A stretch of 64,000 nucleotides of DNA from Enterobacter hormaechei subsp. xiangfangensis (GTDB taxonomy: Bacteria > Pseudomonadota > Gammaproteobacteria > Enterobacterales > Enterobacteriaceae), in contig NZ_CP017183.1 in the NCBI RefSeq assembly GCF_001729785.1, positions 3,410,001 through 3,474,000 of the forward strand. The letters run 5' to 3'. A program made the translations under genes and the position numbers. Below, one piece after another: positions 9,373 through 17,245 of the stretch (its first letter is position 1; each line of letters opens with the position of its first letter). The notes under the pieces were generated by a model. It worked only from the letters and a program-made list of their open reading frames with translations, was not told where the DNA came from and ran no database searches.

Positions 9373-9488
9373 GAATACCCCCAATGCTCAACCCAACCGC
9401 TTACCAAAATTTCAACAACTTTATTACATCATTTCAATACTTTATTCCGAAAATTGGATTAAATGTTCAATATTTTTTTCCTCTACCC

Positions 9489-10037
9489 CTACCGCGCCGG
9501 AAATTTTTTATACAAGGTGCACACCGCAACGTCGTAAATAATCGCCACCTGCTTTCTGTCCATTCCGTTTGCGATCAGCCTGCCAGCCTGCGCCCATTGC
9601 TCAGGGGTTAACTTCGGCCTTCTGCCGCCTATGCGCCCTTTCTCCCGGGCTGCCGCCAGTCCTGCCCGGGTGCGTTCCACGATTAACTCCCTCTCCATCT
9701 CGGCCAAGGCTGACATGATGTGGAATATGAAACGCCCCATTGGGCTGGAAGTGTCGATGCTGTCCGTAAGGCTTTTGAAGTGGATGCCGCGCTGCCGGAG
9801 TTCGTCGACCAGCAGTACCAGATTTCGCATGCTTCGCCCGAGGCGATCCAGCTTCCACACTACCAGCGTATCGCCCTCACTCAGCGTACGAAGAAGCTTT
9901 TTAAGCGCTGGCCGGTTCGCTACCGTCCCGCTCATTTTTTCCTCAAAAACCTGTTCACATCCTGCGCGTTCGAGAGCTTGTCGCTGAAGATCTGTGTTTT
10001 GGTCATTTGTTGACACCCTAACGTAGCCAATTTGCAT
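9489..10037 (-). CDS. Serine DNA invertase (Gin/Pin/Hin family)
   Basis: This family inverts DNA between two short crossover sites to switch phage tail-fibre or flagellar genes. The 182-residue protein is full length and starts MQIGYVRVSTNDQNTDLQRQ, with the catalytic Ser in RVST. It has KLDRLGRS, the conserved Arg-rich active-site segment, SPMGRFIFHIMSALAEMERELI, and a C-terminal helix-turn-helix (GMDRKQVAIIYDVAVCTLYK). I took the internal ATG rather than a GTG three codons upstream because Gin starts there. Two inverted gix-like sites and two opposed tail-fibre cassettes lie immediately to its right. An enhancer (Fis) region was not identified. Confidence 0.9.
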   Translation of the reverse strand: MQIGYVRVSTNDQNTDLQRQALERAGCEQVFEEKMSGTVANRPALKKLLRTLSEGDTLVVWKLDRLGRSMRNLVLLVDELRQRGIHFKSLTDSIDTSSPMGRFIFHIMSALAEMERELIVERTRAGLAAAREKGRIGGRRPKLTPEQWAQAGRLIANGMDRKQVAIIYDVAVCTLYKKFPAR

Positions 10038-10102
10038 ATTTTTCACCCAATATTTTCTGCAAAAAAATCAGGTGAAGTTATCGGCATGGATGCCGCAGGG
10101 CA

Positions 10103-10128
10103 ATCTATAAAACGTCGGTTTGGGAAGT
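10103..10128. repeat. Invertase crossover site, left (gix-like)
   Basis: On the minus strand the site contains TTCCCAAACCGACGTTTTATAG, listed here by its parts: TTCC, AAACC, central GA, CGTTTT. This resembles Gin crossover sites, whose core is AAACC-GA-GGTTT. It lies at the start of the plus-strand cassette and is the inverted partner of 11660-11685. Confidence 0.65.
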
Positions 10129-10917
10129 AGCGCAACGAAAGAGGCTCAATCCTCCACAATTGACACCACAGTCGGGGTTACGTTGATTAACGGTGCATGG
10201 GGTCTTGGCGCTGGAGGTGTAAACTCAATTTCCTGGGGAGATATTGCAAGGCAAGGTAGATCCTCATTCGTTTCCAGTCAGACCGACGCTCCAGCTCAAA
10301 ATACATTATTTTATGGAGTAAATGCATCTCACCATGCCGATGCAGGTTATGCTGCACAGTTTGCAGCCAGGGGGCAAATTGGTTTCTTTTGGCGCACTCG
10401 AGAGGCTCTCAGTTTCAATGCCTGGCGAAAAGTTTACGATGATGGTAATACCACCAAAGCCAGCGACGGAACTCTTAAGGCTGCTTCACCGGTTGCCCGT
10501 ATTGTGAAAAGCCAGGAGGAATGTCAACGCACTGATATAGATGAATCAGGTTTTGTCTGGTGCGGGTGCGGTACGGCGAACGCCGAGGCTGAAGGGATCA
10601 AAATCTCTCGGCTGGATGTTGGGGTATATATTCTTACCGGTTCGGATGGACTGGCATCAGAAGGCTGGCAGCTGCTGCCGCCAATGGACCCTGGCGGCAT
10701 GGGCGAGATGGGTGTTGTTGAAGCGGAGCAGACTGAAAGCGGCGGACTGACTATCCGCTTGTTTAAACAGAAATACATGCTGAGCGATGGCGTGGAGATC
10801 GTCAAAACGAAAGGGGAACCGATGGACGTGCCGGTGAACAGTTGGATCGATGTTCGCCTGGATATGCCAGATGATTCTGCCTTTAATCAGCGGATAAATC
10901 AGGAACTTCAGCCATAG
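10120..10917 (+). CDS. Tail-fibre C-terminal cassette B (silent, inverted)
   Basis: This 265-codon open frame encodes a fibre tip without an N-terminal anchor. It begins in the crossover site as V-G-L-G-S-S-A-T-K, the motif at which invertible fibre cassettes join the constant part. The frame is closed by a TAA two codons further upstream. Residues ~115-265 (LKAASPVARIV ... VNSWIDVRLDMPDDSAFNQRINQ) are related to the tip domains encoded at 10883-11668 and 11677-12276. The TTG given as start is only the first possible start. It should be expressed only after inversion and fusion to an upstream reading frame, and none suitable is now present. Confidence 0.65.
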   Translation: MGSSATKEAQSSTIDTTVGVTLINGAWGLGAGGVNSISWGDIARQGRSSFVSSQTDAPAQNTLFYGVNASHHADAGYAAQFAARGQIGFFWRTREALSFNAWRKVYDDGNTTKASDGTLKAASPVARIVKSQEECQRTDIDESGFVWCGCGTANAEAEGIKISRLDVGVYILTGSDGLASEGWQLLPPMDPGGMGEMGVVEAEQTESGGLTIRLFKQKYMLSDGVEIVKTKGEPMDVPVNSWIDVRLDMPDDSAFNQRINQELQP

Positions 10918-11668
10918 CCACACGCTGATTCCAGATACTGTTTTGCGGCATCTCTACCCGGACACTGACAAACTGATCGGCCGGAATATCGGCCGGTTCA
11001 CCATCTACTAAACCTTCCCGTGAGTTCCTCGCAAATATCGGTGCTGTCGGGTATTCCCGGTGGAATGTTTTCACGAGCACTGACCCGTCGGCATTTACCT
11101 CGTAGTCAAGCCATATTAATGCCTGCCCATTGCGATCTTTAGGGATAACAAACCCACCATCAACACCTCCCCAGGCAGCATCTGAGTTCATTCCCATGCA
11201 GCCCTCGATCAGATACTCTCCAGTTTTCATGCGAGTTACAGTACAACCTTCCGATTCTTCATTAGTTTCACATCTACCGCTGCTGAAAATCTTAACGACG
11301 GGTGAGGCCGTTTTAAGGAAACCATTGCTATCGACAGTCGTGTTAAGTGTTGTCTTGGCTATAGCTCTCCAGTCTTCTGATCCAGATGAAACTTTATTGA
11401 AATAAATTTGGCCATCTTGCCTGACGAAAATATTAAATTTAGTTGGGGAGCTATACATAATCCCAACCCCAGCCCCCCAATGCCCAAAGAAATTGGAGCC
11501 CGTTGTATTATTTTGTCTGTAAAACCCCGTTGAATCTGTAGCCACTTGGCCATTAGTGCTGACAGATGGATACGTTGCTCCTAACCCAAAACTTTTAGTG
11601 CCATCATTCGTTGATGTAAGCACCTGATTCAGTCCTGCCCCAGAATCAAGAATAGCTGCACTTCCCAA
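10883..11668 (-). CDS. Tail-fibre C-terminal cassette A
   Basis: The 261-codon frame starts within the right crossover site (V-G-L-G-S-A-A-I-L-D) and ends in the same conserved tip domain as its neighbour: SEGCTVTR, a Gly-rich NSDAAWGG-DGGF motif, LIWLDYEVNADGS and VSVRVEMPQNS. It overlaps cassette B tail-to-tail by 35 bp, the classic layout of an invertible segment. Reading upstream in this frame meets a TGA within a few codons, so it is not fused to the preceding tail gene. It appears headless in the present orientation, perhaps because the constant fibre region was deleted. Confidence 0.65.
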   Translation of the reverse strand: MGSAAILDSGAGLNQVLTSTNDGTKSFGLGATYPSVSTNGQVATDSTGFYRQNNTTGSNFFGHWGAGVGIMYSSPTKFNIFVRQDGQIYFNKVSSGSEDWRAIAKTTLNTTVDSNGFLKTASPVVKIFSSGRCETNEESEGCTVTRMKTGEYLIEGCMGMNSDAAWGGVDGGFVIPKDRNGQALIWLDYEVNADGSVLVKTFHREYPTAPIFARNSREGLVDGEPADIPADQFVSVRVEMPQNSIWNQRVAMAEVPDLSAD

Positions 11669-11685
11669 ACCGACCTTTATTCACC
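11660..11685. repeat. Invertase crossover site, right (gix-like)
   Basis: The plus strand reads ACTTCCCAAACCGACC then TTTATT. It shares ACTTCCCAAACCGAC with the left site in opposite orientation. Recombination between the two would invert about 1.55 kb (10117-11671), exchanging cassettes A and B. Confidence 0.65.
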
Positions 11686-12276
11686 CGCATCGGCAATCAT
11701 GGCCAGCTCTGCTGCTCTGATTTTTTGGTTGTATAAAGAATCGGCAGGCATTTCGACACGAACGGATACAAACTGGTCGCGGGGGATGTCGGCCGGATCA
11801 CCATCACTTACGCCTTCTATTTCGTTCCTGCCGAAAGCTGGCGCATCAGGGTGAGTACGGTGATAGGTTTTCACCAGTAAAGAACCATCGGCGTTAACTT
11901 CATAATCCAGCCAGATAAGCGGTTGCTTGTTGCGATCGGTTGGGATGTCAAAACCTCCATCGATGCCGCCCCATGCTGCGTCTGAGTTCAGCCCCTGACA
12001 CCCTTCCACCAGATATTGGCCGGTAGCCAGACGGGTTACAGTGCAGCCCTCTGATTCGTCATTAGTTTCAAACGAACCGTCTGCAAACAACTTAACTACT
12101 GGGGAGGCAGCCTTAACAGGCTGACCTGCGGGGAATGTGTGCGTCACTTTGGTATTAAACCCCGATGTTCCCTGAAGTGCCGCTATCTTTCGTTCCTGTA
12201 GAGCGATTGGCGAGCTGTTCGCGGTCACCCATACTTCCCCGCTGGTCGTCGTCAGTAAAACGCCATACTCCGCCAT
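11677..12276 (-). CDS. Small phage tail protein with fibre-tip domain
   Basis: The 199-residue product starts MAEYGVLLTTTSGEVW, the same N-terminal motif (MAEYGV) as the next gene upstream, and ends in a tip domain closely similar to cassette A (EGCTVTRLATGQYL, LIWLDYEVNADGSLLVKTYHR, VSVRVEMPADSLYNQ). It follows the preceding gene with no gap. Such proteins sit just after gpJ in some lambdoid phages and probably belong to the tail tip. In this particle-deficient prophage it is likely unused. Confidence 0.7.
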   Translation of the reverse strand: MAEYGVLLTTTSGEVWVTANSSPIALQERKIAALQGTSGFNTKVTHTFPAGQPVKAASPVVKLFADGSFETNDESEGCTVTRLATGQYLVEGCQGLNSDAAWGGIDGGFDIPTDRNKQPLIWLDYEVNADGSLLVKTYHRTHPDAPAFGRNEIEGVSDGDPADIPRDQFVSVRVEMPADSLYNQKIRAAELAMIADAGE

Positions 12277-12591
12277 TTATGCCCTCTCGATCTGGAAAAT
12301 GAGATAAGCCGCTGCCGCAGGCTCAGTCCCTGCTGAGTAGTCGGTATCGCCTACTGCTGACACTGTTGCGGTTCCCCCTGAAATGGTGATCTTCCTCCGA
12401 CTCGTACCAAACTGTTCGCCGTTCATGCTCTGAAAATAGGTCAGCCTGCAACCCGGTGGAAGCGCTACGGTGTAAGAGGCTGTTTTCTGGTTCTGGGCCA
12501 GCTGGAGATAGCCACAAACGCTGACAGGCTTAACGCCATAATTATTAACATTGCCTGAGGCGTCCCATGTCTGAACACCATATTCCGCCAT
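12277..12591 (-). CDS. Small phage tail protein
   Basis: The 104-residue product begins MAEYGVQTWDASGN and continues with a beta-rich sequence (YTVALPPGCRLTYFQS ... AYLIFQIERA). It resembles small proteins encoded downstream of the host-specificity gene J in lambdoid phages. It is complete and abuts the next gene. A tail-tip role is inferred from position and resemblance. Confidence 0.65.
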   Translation of the reverse strand: MAEYGVQTWDASGNVNNYGVKPVSVCGYLQLAQNQKTASYTVALPPGCRLTYFQSMNGEQFGTSRRKITISGGTATVSAVGDTDYSAGTEPAAAAYLIFQIERA

Positions 12592-12605
12592 CCAGTCCTC
12601 CTGAA

Positions 12606-12632
12606 AAAAAAGAGGCCCCGTAAGAGGCCTCC
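12606..12632 (-). terminator. Terminator after the gpJ remnant
   Basis: A GGAGGCCTC / GGGGCCTCTTTTTTTT hairpin lies just past the gpJ stop codon on the minus strand. It separates the gpJ remnant from the small tail genes. Confidence 0.75.
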
Positions 12633-12634
12633 CG

Positions 12635-12927
12635 TTACCATGTGCCAGTGATTCTCCCTATCTGCACCCTCAACACATTGTTGGCATCCTTGACACTGAT
12701 CGTTTGATTAGTCTGCTTCATGGCCCCCTCACCAGCTGTCGAACCGTAGTTCTCAAACGTACCTCCCTTATCCAGCCTCCATCCGACTGAGCCAGCGACA
12801 TAGTTATTGGACTGGATGTAGTTGCCGATCTTGTTGTTGTTGATGGTGCCATCACCTATCAGCGCGTCTCTGATGAACACCTGCCCGTTCTGAATAACGA
12901 ACGGAAGCGTAACGGTCGCTCCGGCCT
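12635..12927 (-). pseudogene. C-terminal remnant of tail-tip host-specificity protein gpJ
   Basis: Reading on the minus strand from about 12927, the frame gives ATVTLPFVIQNGQVFIRDALIG, then DGTINNNKIGNYIQSNNYVAGSVGW and KDANNVLRVQIGRITGTW. This is the conserved C-terminal region of lambda-type gpJ proteins, which are over 1000 residues long; fewer than 100 remain. Upstream in the same frame the sequence is out-of-frame terminase DNA, so no start belongs to it. The joint marks a large deletion. Confidence 0.8.
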
Positions 12928-13133
12928 GGTGAGTAGAAGATGTCACGAATCTGCGGATATGTTGGAGCGAAGTAGCCCTGGTTGATTTTCGGATGCTCCC
13001 ACATCCCTTTACAGATGCCGCCACAACCCACCCACGTCTTGCCGGAACCGAACCCGGCAACGTAGGCTTTGAATTTGTGCTGCATCGCGAGGAAACGCGC
13101 CTGAGGAATGTTAAGTGTCGGGCTGATCCCCAT
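12926..13133 (-). pseudogene. N-terminal remnant of terminase large subunit
   Basis: The frame starts MGISPTLNIPQARFLAMQHKF and includes the Walker A motif GFGSGKT (about residues 28-34) and YFAPTYPQIRDIFYSP, typical of phage terminase ATPases. After about 69 residues the homology stops and the frame enters gpJ DNA. The family is ~450-600 residues, so the ATPase Walker B and nuclease domain are lost. It overlaps terS by 23 bp, the normal terS-terL arrangement. Confidence 0.85.
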
Positions 13134-14091
13134 CTTCCGCCCTCGCGTCCACTACGTTGATATTAATCTGCACTGGGGTCGGTTCGTCATCATCACCATC
13201 ACCGGCCAGCTCTTTGCGGAGTTTTTCCACTTCCAGCAACCGGCGGTCGATTTCGATCTGCTGGAGACGCTGAGCGAACTCGCTATCCGCCAGGCCAAGC
13301 CGTTTCATTACGGCTTCGAACATTCGCTCACGGCTGATAGCGGTTATCTCGACGCCGTTCTTACCGACTTTTACGCCGGAGTAAGCGAGCCGAGAAGTTG
13401 CCGGGAGCTTTCGTGTATCAGGGAAATACGGTTGACCAATACCATCGCCGTTACAGCGCGGACAGCCAGGGTTAGCTTCTCTGGTGTGATCGTAGCCATA
13501 GCCGCCTACATCGACGGGCTCGCGACTTTTCCGTTCAAGCGCTTCGAGGCGTTTCTCTTCGAACTCCACCATATCGCGCCACTGGTACTGGTGACCGAAT
13601 CCCCAGCAGTAACGACACGCGCCGCGACGATACTGTGAAAGCTGGTTTGCATCGAAGGTGGCGAGCTGCCAAATCTGCGCGAGGACTTCATCGGCACCGC
13701 CAAGCGTGCGCGCAATGGAGGCTTTCTGCTGATGCGCAATGGCCTGCGCAACGTTAGGATTCGTTATGAGCTGACGGCCGTAGTTTGGGTCACTATAACC
13801 AGCACGTGCAGCGGCAGCGGTGGCGTTGTTGTCCTTCAGATACTCCGCGACAAATAAGCACTGCTGAGCAGTAAGTCCATCATCATCCACCAGTTCATTT
13901 GCGCTTTTATCTTTCTGCGCAGTGCGCATTTTTTTCTGCGCAGGTTTTTGCGCAGAAGTTTTTTTGATATATCGTCGGGCGGTAGCGTAGTTCAGTCCCT
14001 GCGCTTCACACCATTCCTTTGGTGATACGCCGGTTGCGGCATGTTCGGACAGGAACCGTTGCTGAAGCTCTCCCCAGTCCGGTTTTGCCAT
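13111..14091 (-). CDS. Phage terminase small subunit
   Basis: The small subunit recognises packaging sites. The 326-residue protein has an N-terminal helix-turn-helix (GVSPKEWCEAQGLNYATARRYIKK), a basic Ala/Lys linker, and a second terminase-S domain (LTAQQCLFVAEYLKDNNATAAAARAGYS, then NPNVAQAI). A Cys-rich segment follows (CRYCWGFGH ... CPRCNGDG) that probably binds zinc, and a coiled-coil-like C-terminus (QRLQQIEIDRRLLEVEKLRKEL). It is complete, but its partner is truncated, so packaging by this prophage is not possible. Confidence 0.85.
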   Translation of the reverse strand: MAKPDWGELQQRFLSEHAATGVSPKEWCEAQGLNYATARRYIKKTSAQKPAQKKMRTAQKDKSANELVDDDGLTAQQCLFVAEYLKDNNATAAAARAGYSDPNYGRQLITNPNVAQAIAHQQKASIARTLGGADEVLAQIWQLATFDANQLSQYRRGACRYCWGFGHQYQWRDMVEFEEKRLEALERKSREPVDVGGYGYDHTREANPGCPRCNGDGIGQPYFPDTRKLPATSRLAYSGVKVGKNGVEITAISRERMFEAVMKRLGLADSEFAQRLQQIEIDRRLLEVEKLRKELAGDGDDDEPTPVQININVVDARAEDGDQPDT

Positions 14092-14103
14092 TATTCACTC
14101 CAA

Positions 14104-14135
14104 TAAAAAAAGCCACCAGCGAGTGCCAGTGGCTT
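14104..14135 (-). terminator. Terminator upstream of terS
   Basis: On the minus strand AAGCCAC ... GGTGGCTTTTTTT forms a stem followed by seven T. It ends transcription arriving from the lysis region before terS, or acts as an antitermination-sensitive site. Confidence 0.7.
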
Positions 14136-14310
14136 GAATGTGGTAATCAGAAATGGGTTCGAACCGTTGGGACAAACAATATTAAGCGCTCACCCGCTGG
14201 ATTAAAGTAGCATCACGCTTCGTCTGGCCGATATGAACTCCTGTATCACTCTACTGACGTATAGAACCAAGCATGCCCCATCCTACTGCTACGCGCCAGT
14301 CTCGCTGCTT

Positions 14311-14541
14311 TCAACCAAGCAGAGCATCATAAGCCTCGATAATTTCTTTCCTGCTCACGTATCTGTCGGCTGCCACCAATATGGCTCCACTTTCGCCTTT
14401 CAGAAAAGTTGAAAAAAAAATCACCACATCCAAACACCTCACCTCATCATTAGCATACAGATAAAGAATCTTGCTCCGATAACTTCGAATTTTCAGCAAC
14501 TTAGCAGGCTCATCATCAGCAAAAATCAATAGCTGTGCCAT
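14311..14541 (-). CDS. Hypothetical small phage protein
   Basis: The 76-residue product MAQLLIFADDEPAKLLKIRS... is preceded by a good ribosome site (GAAGGAGATTTT-ATG), which decides this start over one 19 codons upstream. The sequence is mixed alpha/beta without signal peptide or membrane segment. I recognise no family. It lies between the lysis cassette and terS, where lambdoid phages carry variable accessory genes. Confidence 0.55.
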   Translation of the reverse strand: MAQLLIFADDEPAKLLKIRSYRSKILYLYANDEVRCLDVVIFFSTFLKGESGAILVAADRYVSRKEIIEAYDALLG

Positions 14542-14746
14542 AAAATCTCCTTCTACACATAATTCCTTACAAGAGAAGATTGTTAGTCCCATGAACACTC
14601 AATCACATTGACGAATCTTTTGCCTGTGATTTACGTTACCTTTAATAGCCCAAAAGTCTTTTTTAACTCATTCACCTGAATTCAATTCTGAAAGAAGTGA
14701 AAATGGCAGCAAACAAATCACCAGGAGTTTAACTTTCTTTAATTAG

Positions 14747-14959
14747 TTATAGTGCAGAATGCTTAACCCTGTATATAGAGTTCGCTTCTTCGCACTTTTC
14801 TTTCAAGTATATGAACCGGGTGGATACTTCACTGTTTGAGCAGTTCGTTACAATGCAGTAACCCTCTACCCATGCCTTTTCATCCTTTTCGGCAAACAAA
14901 CTTTCGAAAATGGCAGCCCAAGTGCTGTTAGGCATGCGTTCCAGTTCAAAATACTTCAT
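14747..14959 (-). CDS. Hypothetical small phage protein
   Basis: The 70-residue product MKYFELERMPNSTWAAIFES... is soluble and acidic in its first half. A strong Shine-Dalgarno (GAGGGAGGGACA-ATG) supports this start; an ATG at 15007 has no such site. I do not recognise it. It may be a lysogenic-conversion or accessory gene of the late region. Confidence 0.55.
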   Translation of the reverse strand: MKYFELERMPNSTWAAIFESLFAEKDEKAWVEGYCIVTNCSNSEVSTRFIYLKEKCEEANSIYRVKHSAL

Positions 14960-15203
14960 TGTCCCTCCCTCACGAAGGGTTCTGTACTCATCCAATCCTA
15001 AGATTTTCATACTGCATCTCACGGTCTTTTTAATGTTATGATTTCTAGCATCATATCCAGGCTTTTCCTACCCCAAAATCCATGGGACTCTGCATTTTAT
15101 CATCATTAGCAACCAGCAGATGAGCTTTGTAATAGATGAAGAATGCGCATAAGAAAGCCATAGCTATTCATGTGACATGCCTGTCCTCAGTATTGGATTT
15201 AGG

Positions 15204-15428
15204 TTACCTCCTGGATAAAAACTTACCCATCAACATTAAAAATACAACGATTCCAACAGGCACTCCAACAATAGGTGTAGCGAACGCGCTTACTCCCACG
15301 GCGGCAACCATACCTCCCAAAGTACTAAACATGATGGGTATGATTAACATAATGATAGCCTGGGGTATTCCTGCCTTCCAGAGGAGTAACACCATAATGA
15401 CAACAAAGAACACCATGAGAAAAGGCAT
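15204..15428 (-). CDS. Small membrane protein in the lysis region
   Basis: The 74-residue product MPFLMVFFVVIMVLLLWKAG... contains three hydrophobic segments (about residues 2-16, 20-35 and 38-66) and ends in KFLSRR, a typical membrane protein with a positive C-terminus. It sits directly downstream of the spanin genes. A role as an extra holin, antiholin or superinfection-exclusion protein is possible, but none is shown by the sequence. Confidence 0.5.
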   Translation of the reverse strand: MPFLMVFFVVIMVLLLWKAGIPQAIIMLIIPIMFSTLGGMVAAVGVSAFATPIVGVPVGIVVFLMLMGKFLSRR

Positions 15429-15506
15429 TGTTTGCCCCCTTAATTAAACACACTCTCTATATAACGACCATTTGGAAAATTTATTTAGTTATCTTTCAAT
15501 TAAGGC

Positions 15507-15716
15507 CTACTTGCAGTTCGCCTGCCACGCTTTGTTATGCGCCAGGATGTCGCGCTTCGTCTGCCTGTCCAGTACATCCCAGTCGTGCGCTGTGCAGTAG
15601 ATGGGTTTAACCCAGTCGCAAGACGTATCGGCTACCTCAACCCTTACGGGTCCAGTTGTCCCGCAGCTCGCGATCAACATCGTCGTCAGACATATGGTTA
15701 ACAGTCTGCTGTACAT
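15507..15716 (-). CDS. Rz1/LysC-like outer-membrane spanin lipoprotein
   Basis: The 69-residue product has a short signal sequence ending in a lipobox (LIASC, Cys about residue 18) and then a small periplasmic domain with SCDWVKPIYCTAHD and ILAHNKAWQANCK, as in P2 LysC-type o-spanins. It lies out of frame, overlapping the end of the Rz-like gene, the hallmark of nested spanin pairs. Together they fuse inner and outer membranes during lysis. Confidence 0.75.
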   Translation of the reverse strand: MYSRLLTICLTTMLIASCGTTGPVRVEVADTSCDWVKPIYCTAHDWDVLDRQTKRDILAHNKAWQANCK

Positions 15717-15912
15717 TGCTGGCCTCTTTCGTTGCTTCTACCCGGCGTTCGGCTGCTGCGACCGTTGCCGCTGCGTTATCTTTGGTGCGCTGCTGGTCGG
15801 CTTTCGCTTCAGCTTTGCTGGTGCCGCGAATATGGCCCAGGCCAAAAGCGCCTGCAATGGCGGAAATCACCAGTGCGGCCAGCCCGATTATCGTTTCGAT
15901 ACCCACTCTCAC
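15637..15912 (-). CDS. Rz-like inner-membrane spanin
   Basis: Started at a GTG next to the endolysin stop, the 91-residue product (MRVGIETIIGLAALVISAIAG...) has one N-terminal membrane segment and then a long charged, Ala-rich helix (KAEAKADQQRTKDNAAATVAAAERRVEATKEA), as expected of an i-spanin coiled coil. It overlaps the lipoprotein gene downstream. Frames extending upstream of the GTG run into endolysin DNA and are unlikely to be used. Confidence 0.7.
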   Translation of the reverse strand: MRVGIETIIGLAALVISAIAGAFGLGHIRGTSKAEAKADQQRTKDNAAATVAAAERRVEATKEASNVQQTVNHMSDDDVDRELRDNWTRKG

Positions 15913-15913
15913 C

Positions 15914-16543
15914 TCACACCAAAACTGATTTCGCCAGATTAAACAGCGCACGGCGTTTATCCAGCCCGTTGCGGCCGCCATTGATTAACAGTGTCACGCG
16001 CTCAATGTCGCCGGAATGAAGAAGGCAACCGCGGGAGGCATAGAACCATGCGGCAGAGCGCGCGGCGTATTCATCCTTTTCAAGCAGCTCCGGATGAGTA
16101 ACAAGGTCCAGTTTCAACGCCTGGCCACAACTGCGATAGTTGCTCAGGCCGGTAATCTGTTTCAGCCCACGACCGCGATATTTCCAGCCATCACCAGCGA
16201 CCTGATTGCCAAGGTGTTCTTTTCCCCACTCACCACCGTATACCAGATTGGCGATCGCTTTCTGGTTTGCCGGTTGCGTTGCCGTTCTGCCAAGTGCGGC
16301 GGATTGCTGTTGAGTGATGCGGTGGCTGCCGAACGTCGGTACCAGGTTTTCAACCGCGTAATTCAGGTTCTCCACCAGTCGGGTAAATCTGGTGCTTTCA
16401 TGCCCCATCTGGGCAATAAACATGGCCTGATCAAGCGGTGCGGTGATGCCGTATTCCTTCATGGCGGCGTCGATATGCGGAAACCAGCGCGCAGCTAATC
16501 CGGCGCTGATACCAGCCGCCTTCTGAAATTGTGATTGGTTCAT
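15914..16543 (-). CDS. Endolysin, glycoside hydrolase family 19
   Basis: The 209-residue enzyme starts MNQSQFQKAAGISAGLAARW and carries the GH19 pattern: MGHESTRFTRLVENLNY with the likely catalytic Glu, KYRGRGLKQITGLSNYRSCG, and a second half with WFYASRGC. It should degrade peptidoglycan glycan strands once the holin opens the membrane. No signal peptide is visible, so export needs the holin. Its start overlaps the upstream holin stop. Confidence 0.88.
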   Translation of the reverse strand: MNQSQFQKAAGISAGLAARWFPHIDAAMKEYGITAPLDQAMFIAQMGHESTRFTRLVENLNYAVENLVPTFGSHRITQQQSAALGRTATQPANQKAIANLVYGGEWGKEHLGNQVAGDGWKYRGRGLKQITGLSNYRSCGQALKLDLVTHPELLEKDEYAARSAAWFYASRGCLLHSGDIERVTLLINGGRNGLDKRRALFNLAKSVLV

Positions 16544-16824
16544 TAGTGCCTCAGATGATCAACCAGACGTGCAACGTTGCCTTTGACGGCCACCAGCACG
16601 GAAAGGAATATGATATTGGCCGCAATGGTGGCCCATGATGAATGCGGGTAGATCCCACACAGGTACGCCAGCGGTACAGCGCTGTAAGTGACGGTAATCA
16701 GCCAGGCTAAACGCGAAATCCATGGCCGATGCCGCGAATCACCACGGCGGTAAAACATCAGAGTAATTACAACTCCGGCGCAGAGCAGCGCGTTGATAGT
16801 TGCTGTTGGGTCATTTAGTACCAC
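16543..16824 (-). CDS. Phage holin-like membrane protein
   Basis: The 93-residue product MVLNDPTATINALLCAGVVI... has three predicted membrane segments (about residues 9-24, 37-57 and 64-82) and a basic C-terminus. This size and topology, immediately upstream of the endolysin with overlapping stop/start, fit a class-I holin. It also overlaps the preceding membrane gene by 14 bp, so these two probably form a holin/antiholin pair. Confidence 0.75.
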   Translation of the reverse strand: MVLNDPTATINALLCAGVVITLMFYRRGDSRHRPWISRLAWLITVTYSAVPLAYLCGIYPHSSWATIAANIIFLSVLVAVKGNVARLVDHLRH

Positions 16825-17197
16825 CTGAACCTCCCCGGCGCGTTATCAGCGCCACCAGCGAGCCGATGTCCTGCTTGTTCAGGAACGTAAGGATTTGAAC
16901 GGCTAACGCAGAAGCTATTACGGCACCAATAGCATCCAGAGGCTTCTCGGTGTACCCCGTCCAGCATGTGAGTTTTGCCCCCAACAACCCCGAACAAAGA
17001 ATGCCGACGATATACGACACGAAGAAGTATGCCAGGCGACGTAACACACTCAGGTCAGCCGCTGTCGCTATGTAGAATACTGCGCCTGCAAATGCTCCAA
17101 AAACAACACCGTAATCAGTTCCGGTCAATAGACCGTAAACACTGGCTCCAGTCAAAGCTAAACCGGCCAGCCCTGTGCCGGAAAATGGATCGGACAT
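16811..17197 (-). CDS. Putative phage holin / membrane protein
   Basis: The 128-residue product MSDPFSGTGLAGLALTGASV... has four hydrophobic stretches and a Gly/Arg-rich C-terminus (LITRRGGSGGTK). It is the first gene of the lysis cassette, followed by holin, endolysin and spanins with overlaps throughout. It resembles putative holins in the same position of Enterobacter lambdoid prophages. Which of the two membrane proteins is the true holin is not decidable here. Confidence 0.65.
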   Translation of the reverse strand: MSDPFSGTGLAGLALTGASVYGLLTGTDYGVVFGAFAGAVFYIATAADLSVLRRLAYFFVSYIVGILCSGLLGAKLTCWTGYTEKPLDAIGAVIASALAVQILTFLNKQDIGSLVALITRRGGSGGTK

Positions 17198-17245
17198 AGG
17201 TCTCCCCTCATATAGCTGTGTATCCTCTCAGTAATGAGGGGAATA

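Noticed and set aside
14136-14310. tRNA gene suggested by GGTTCGAACCC on the minus strand
   Set aside because: A T-arm and ACCA-like end are visible, but no acceptor partner, D-arm or clear anticodon arm can be folded in the right spacing.
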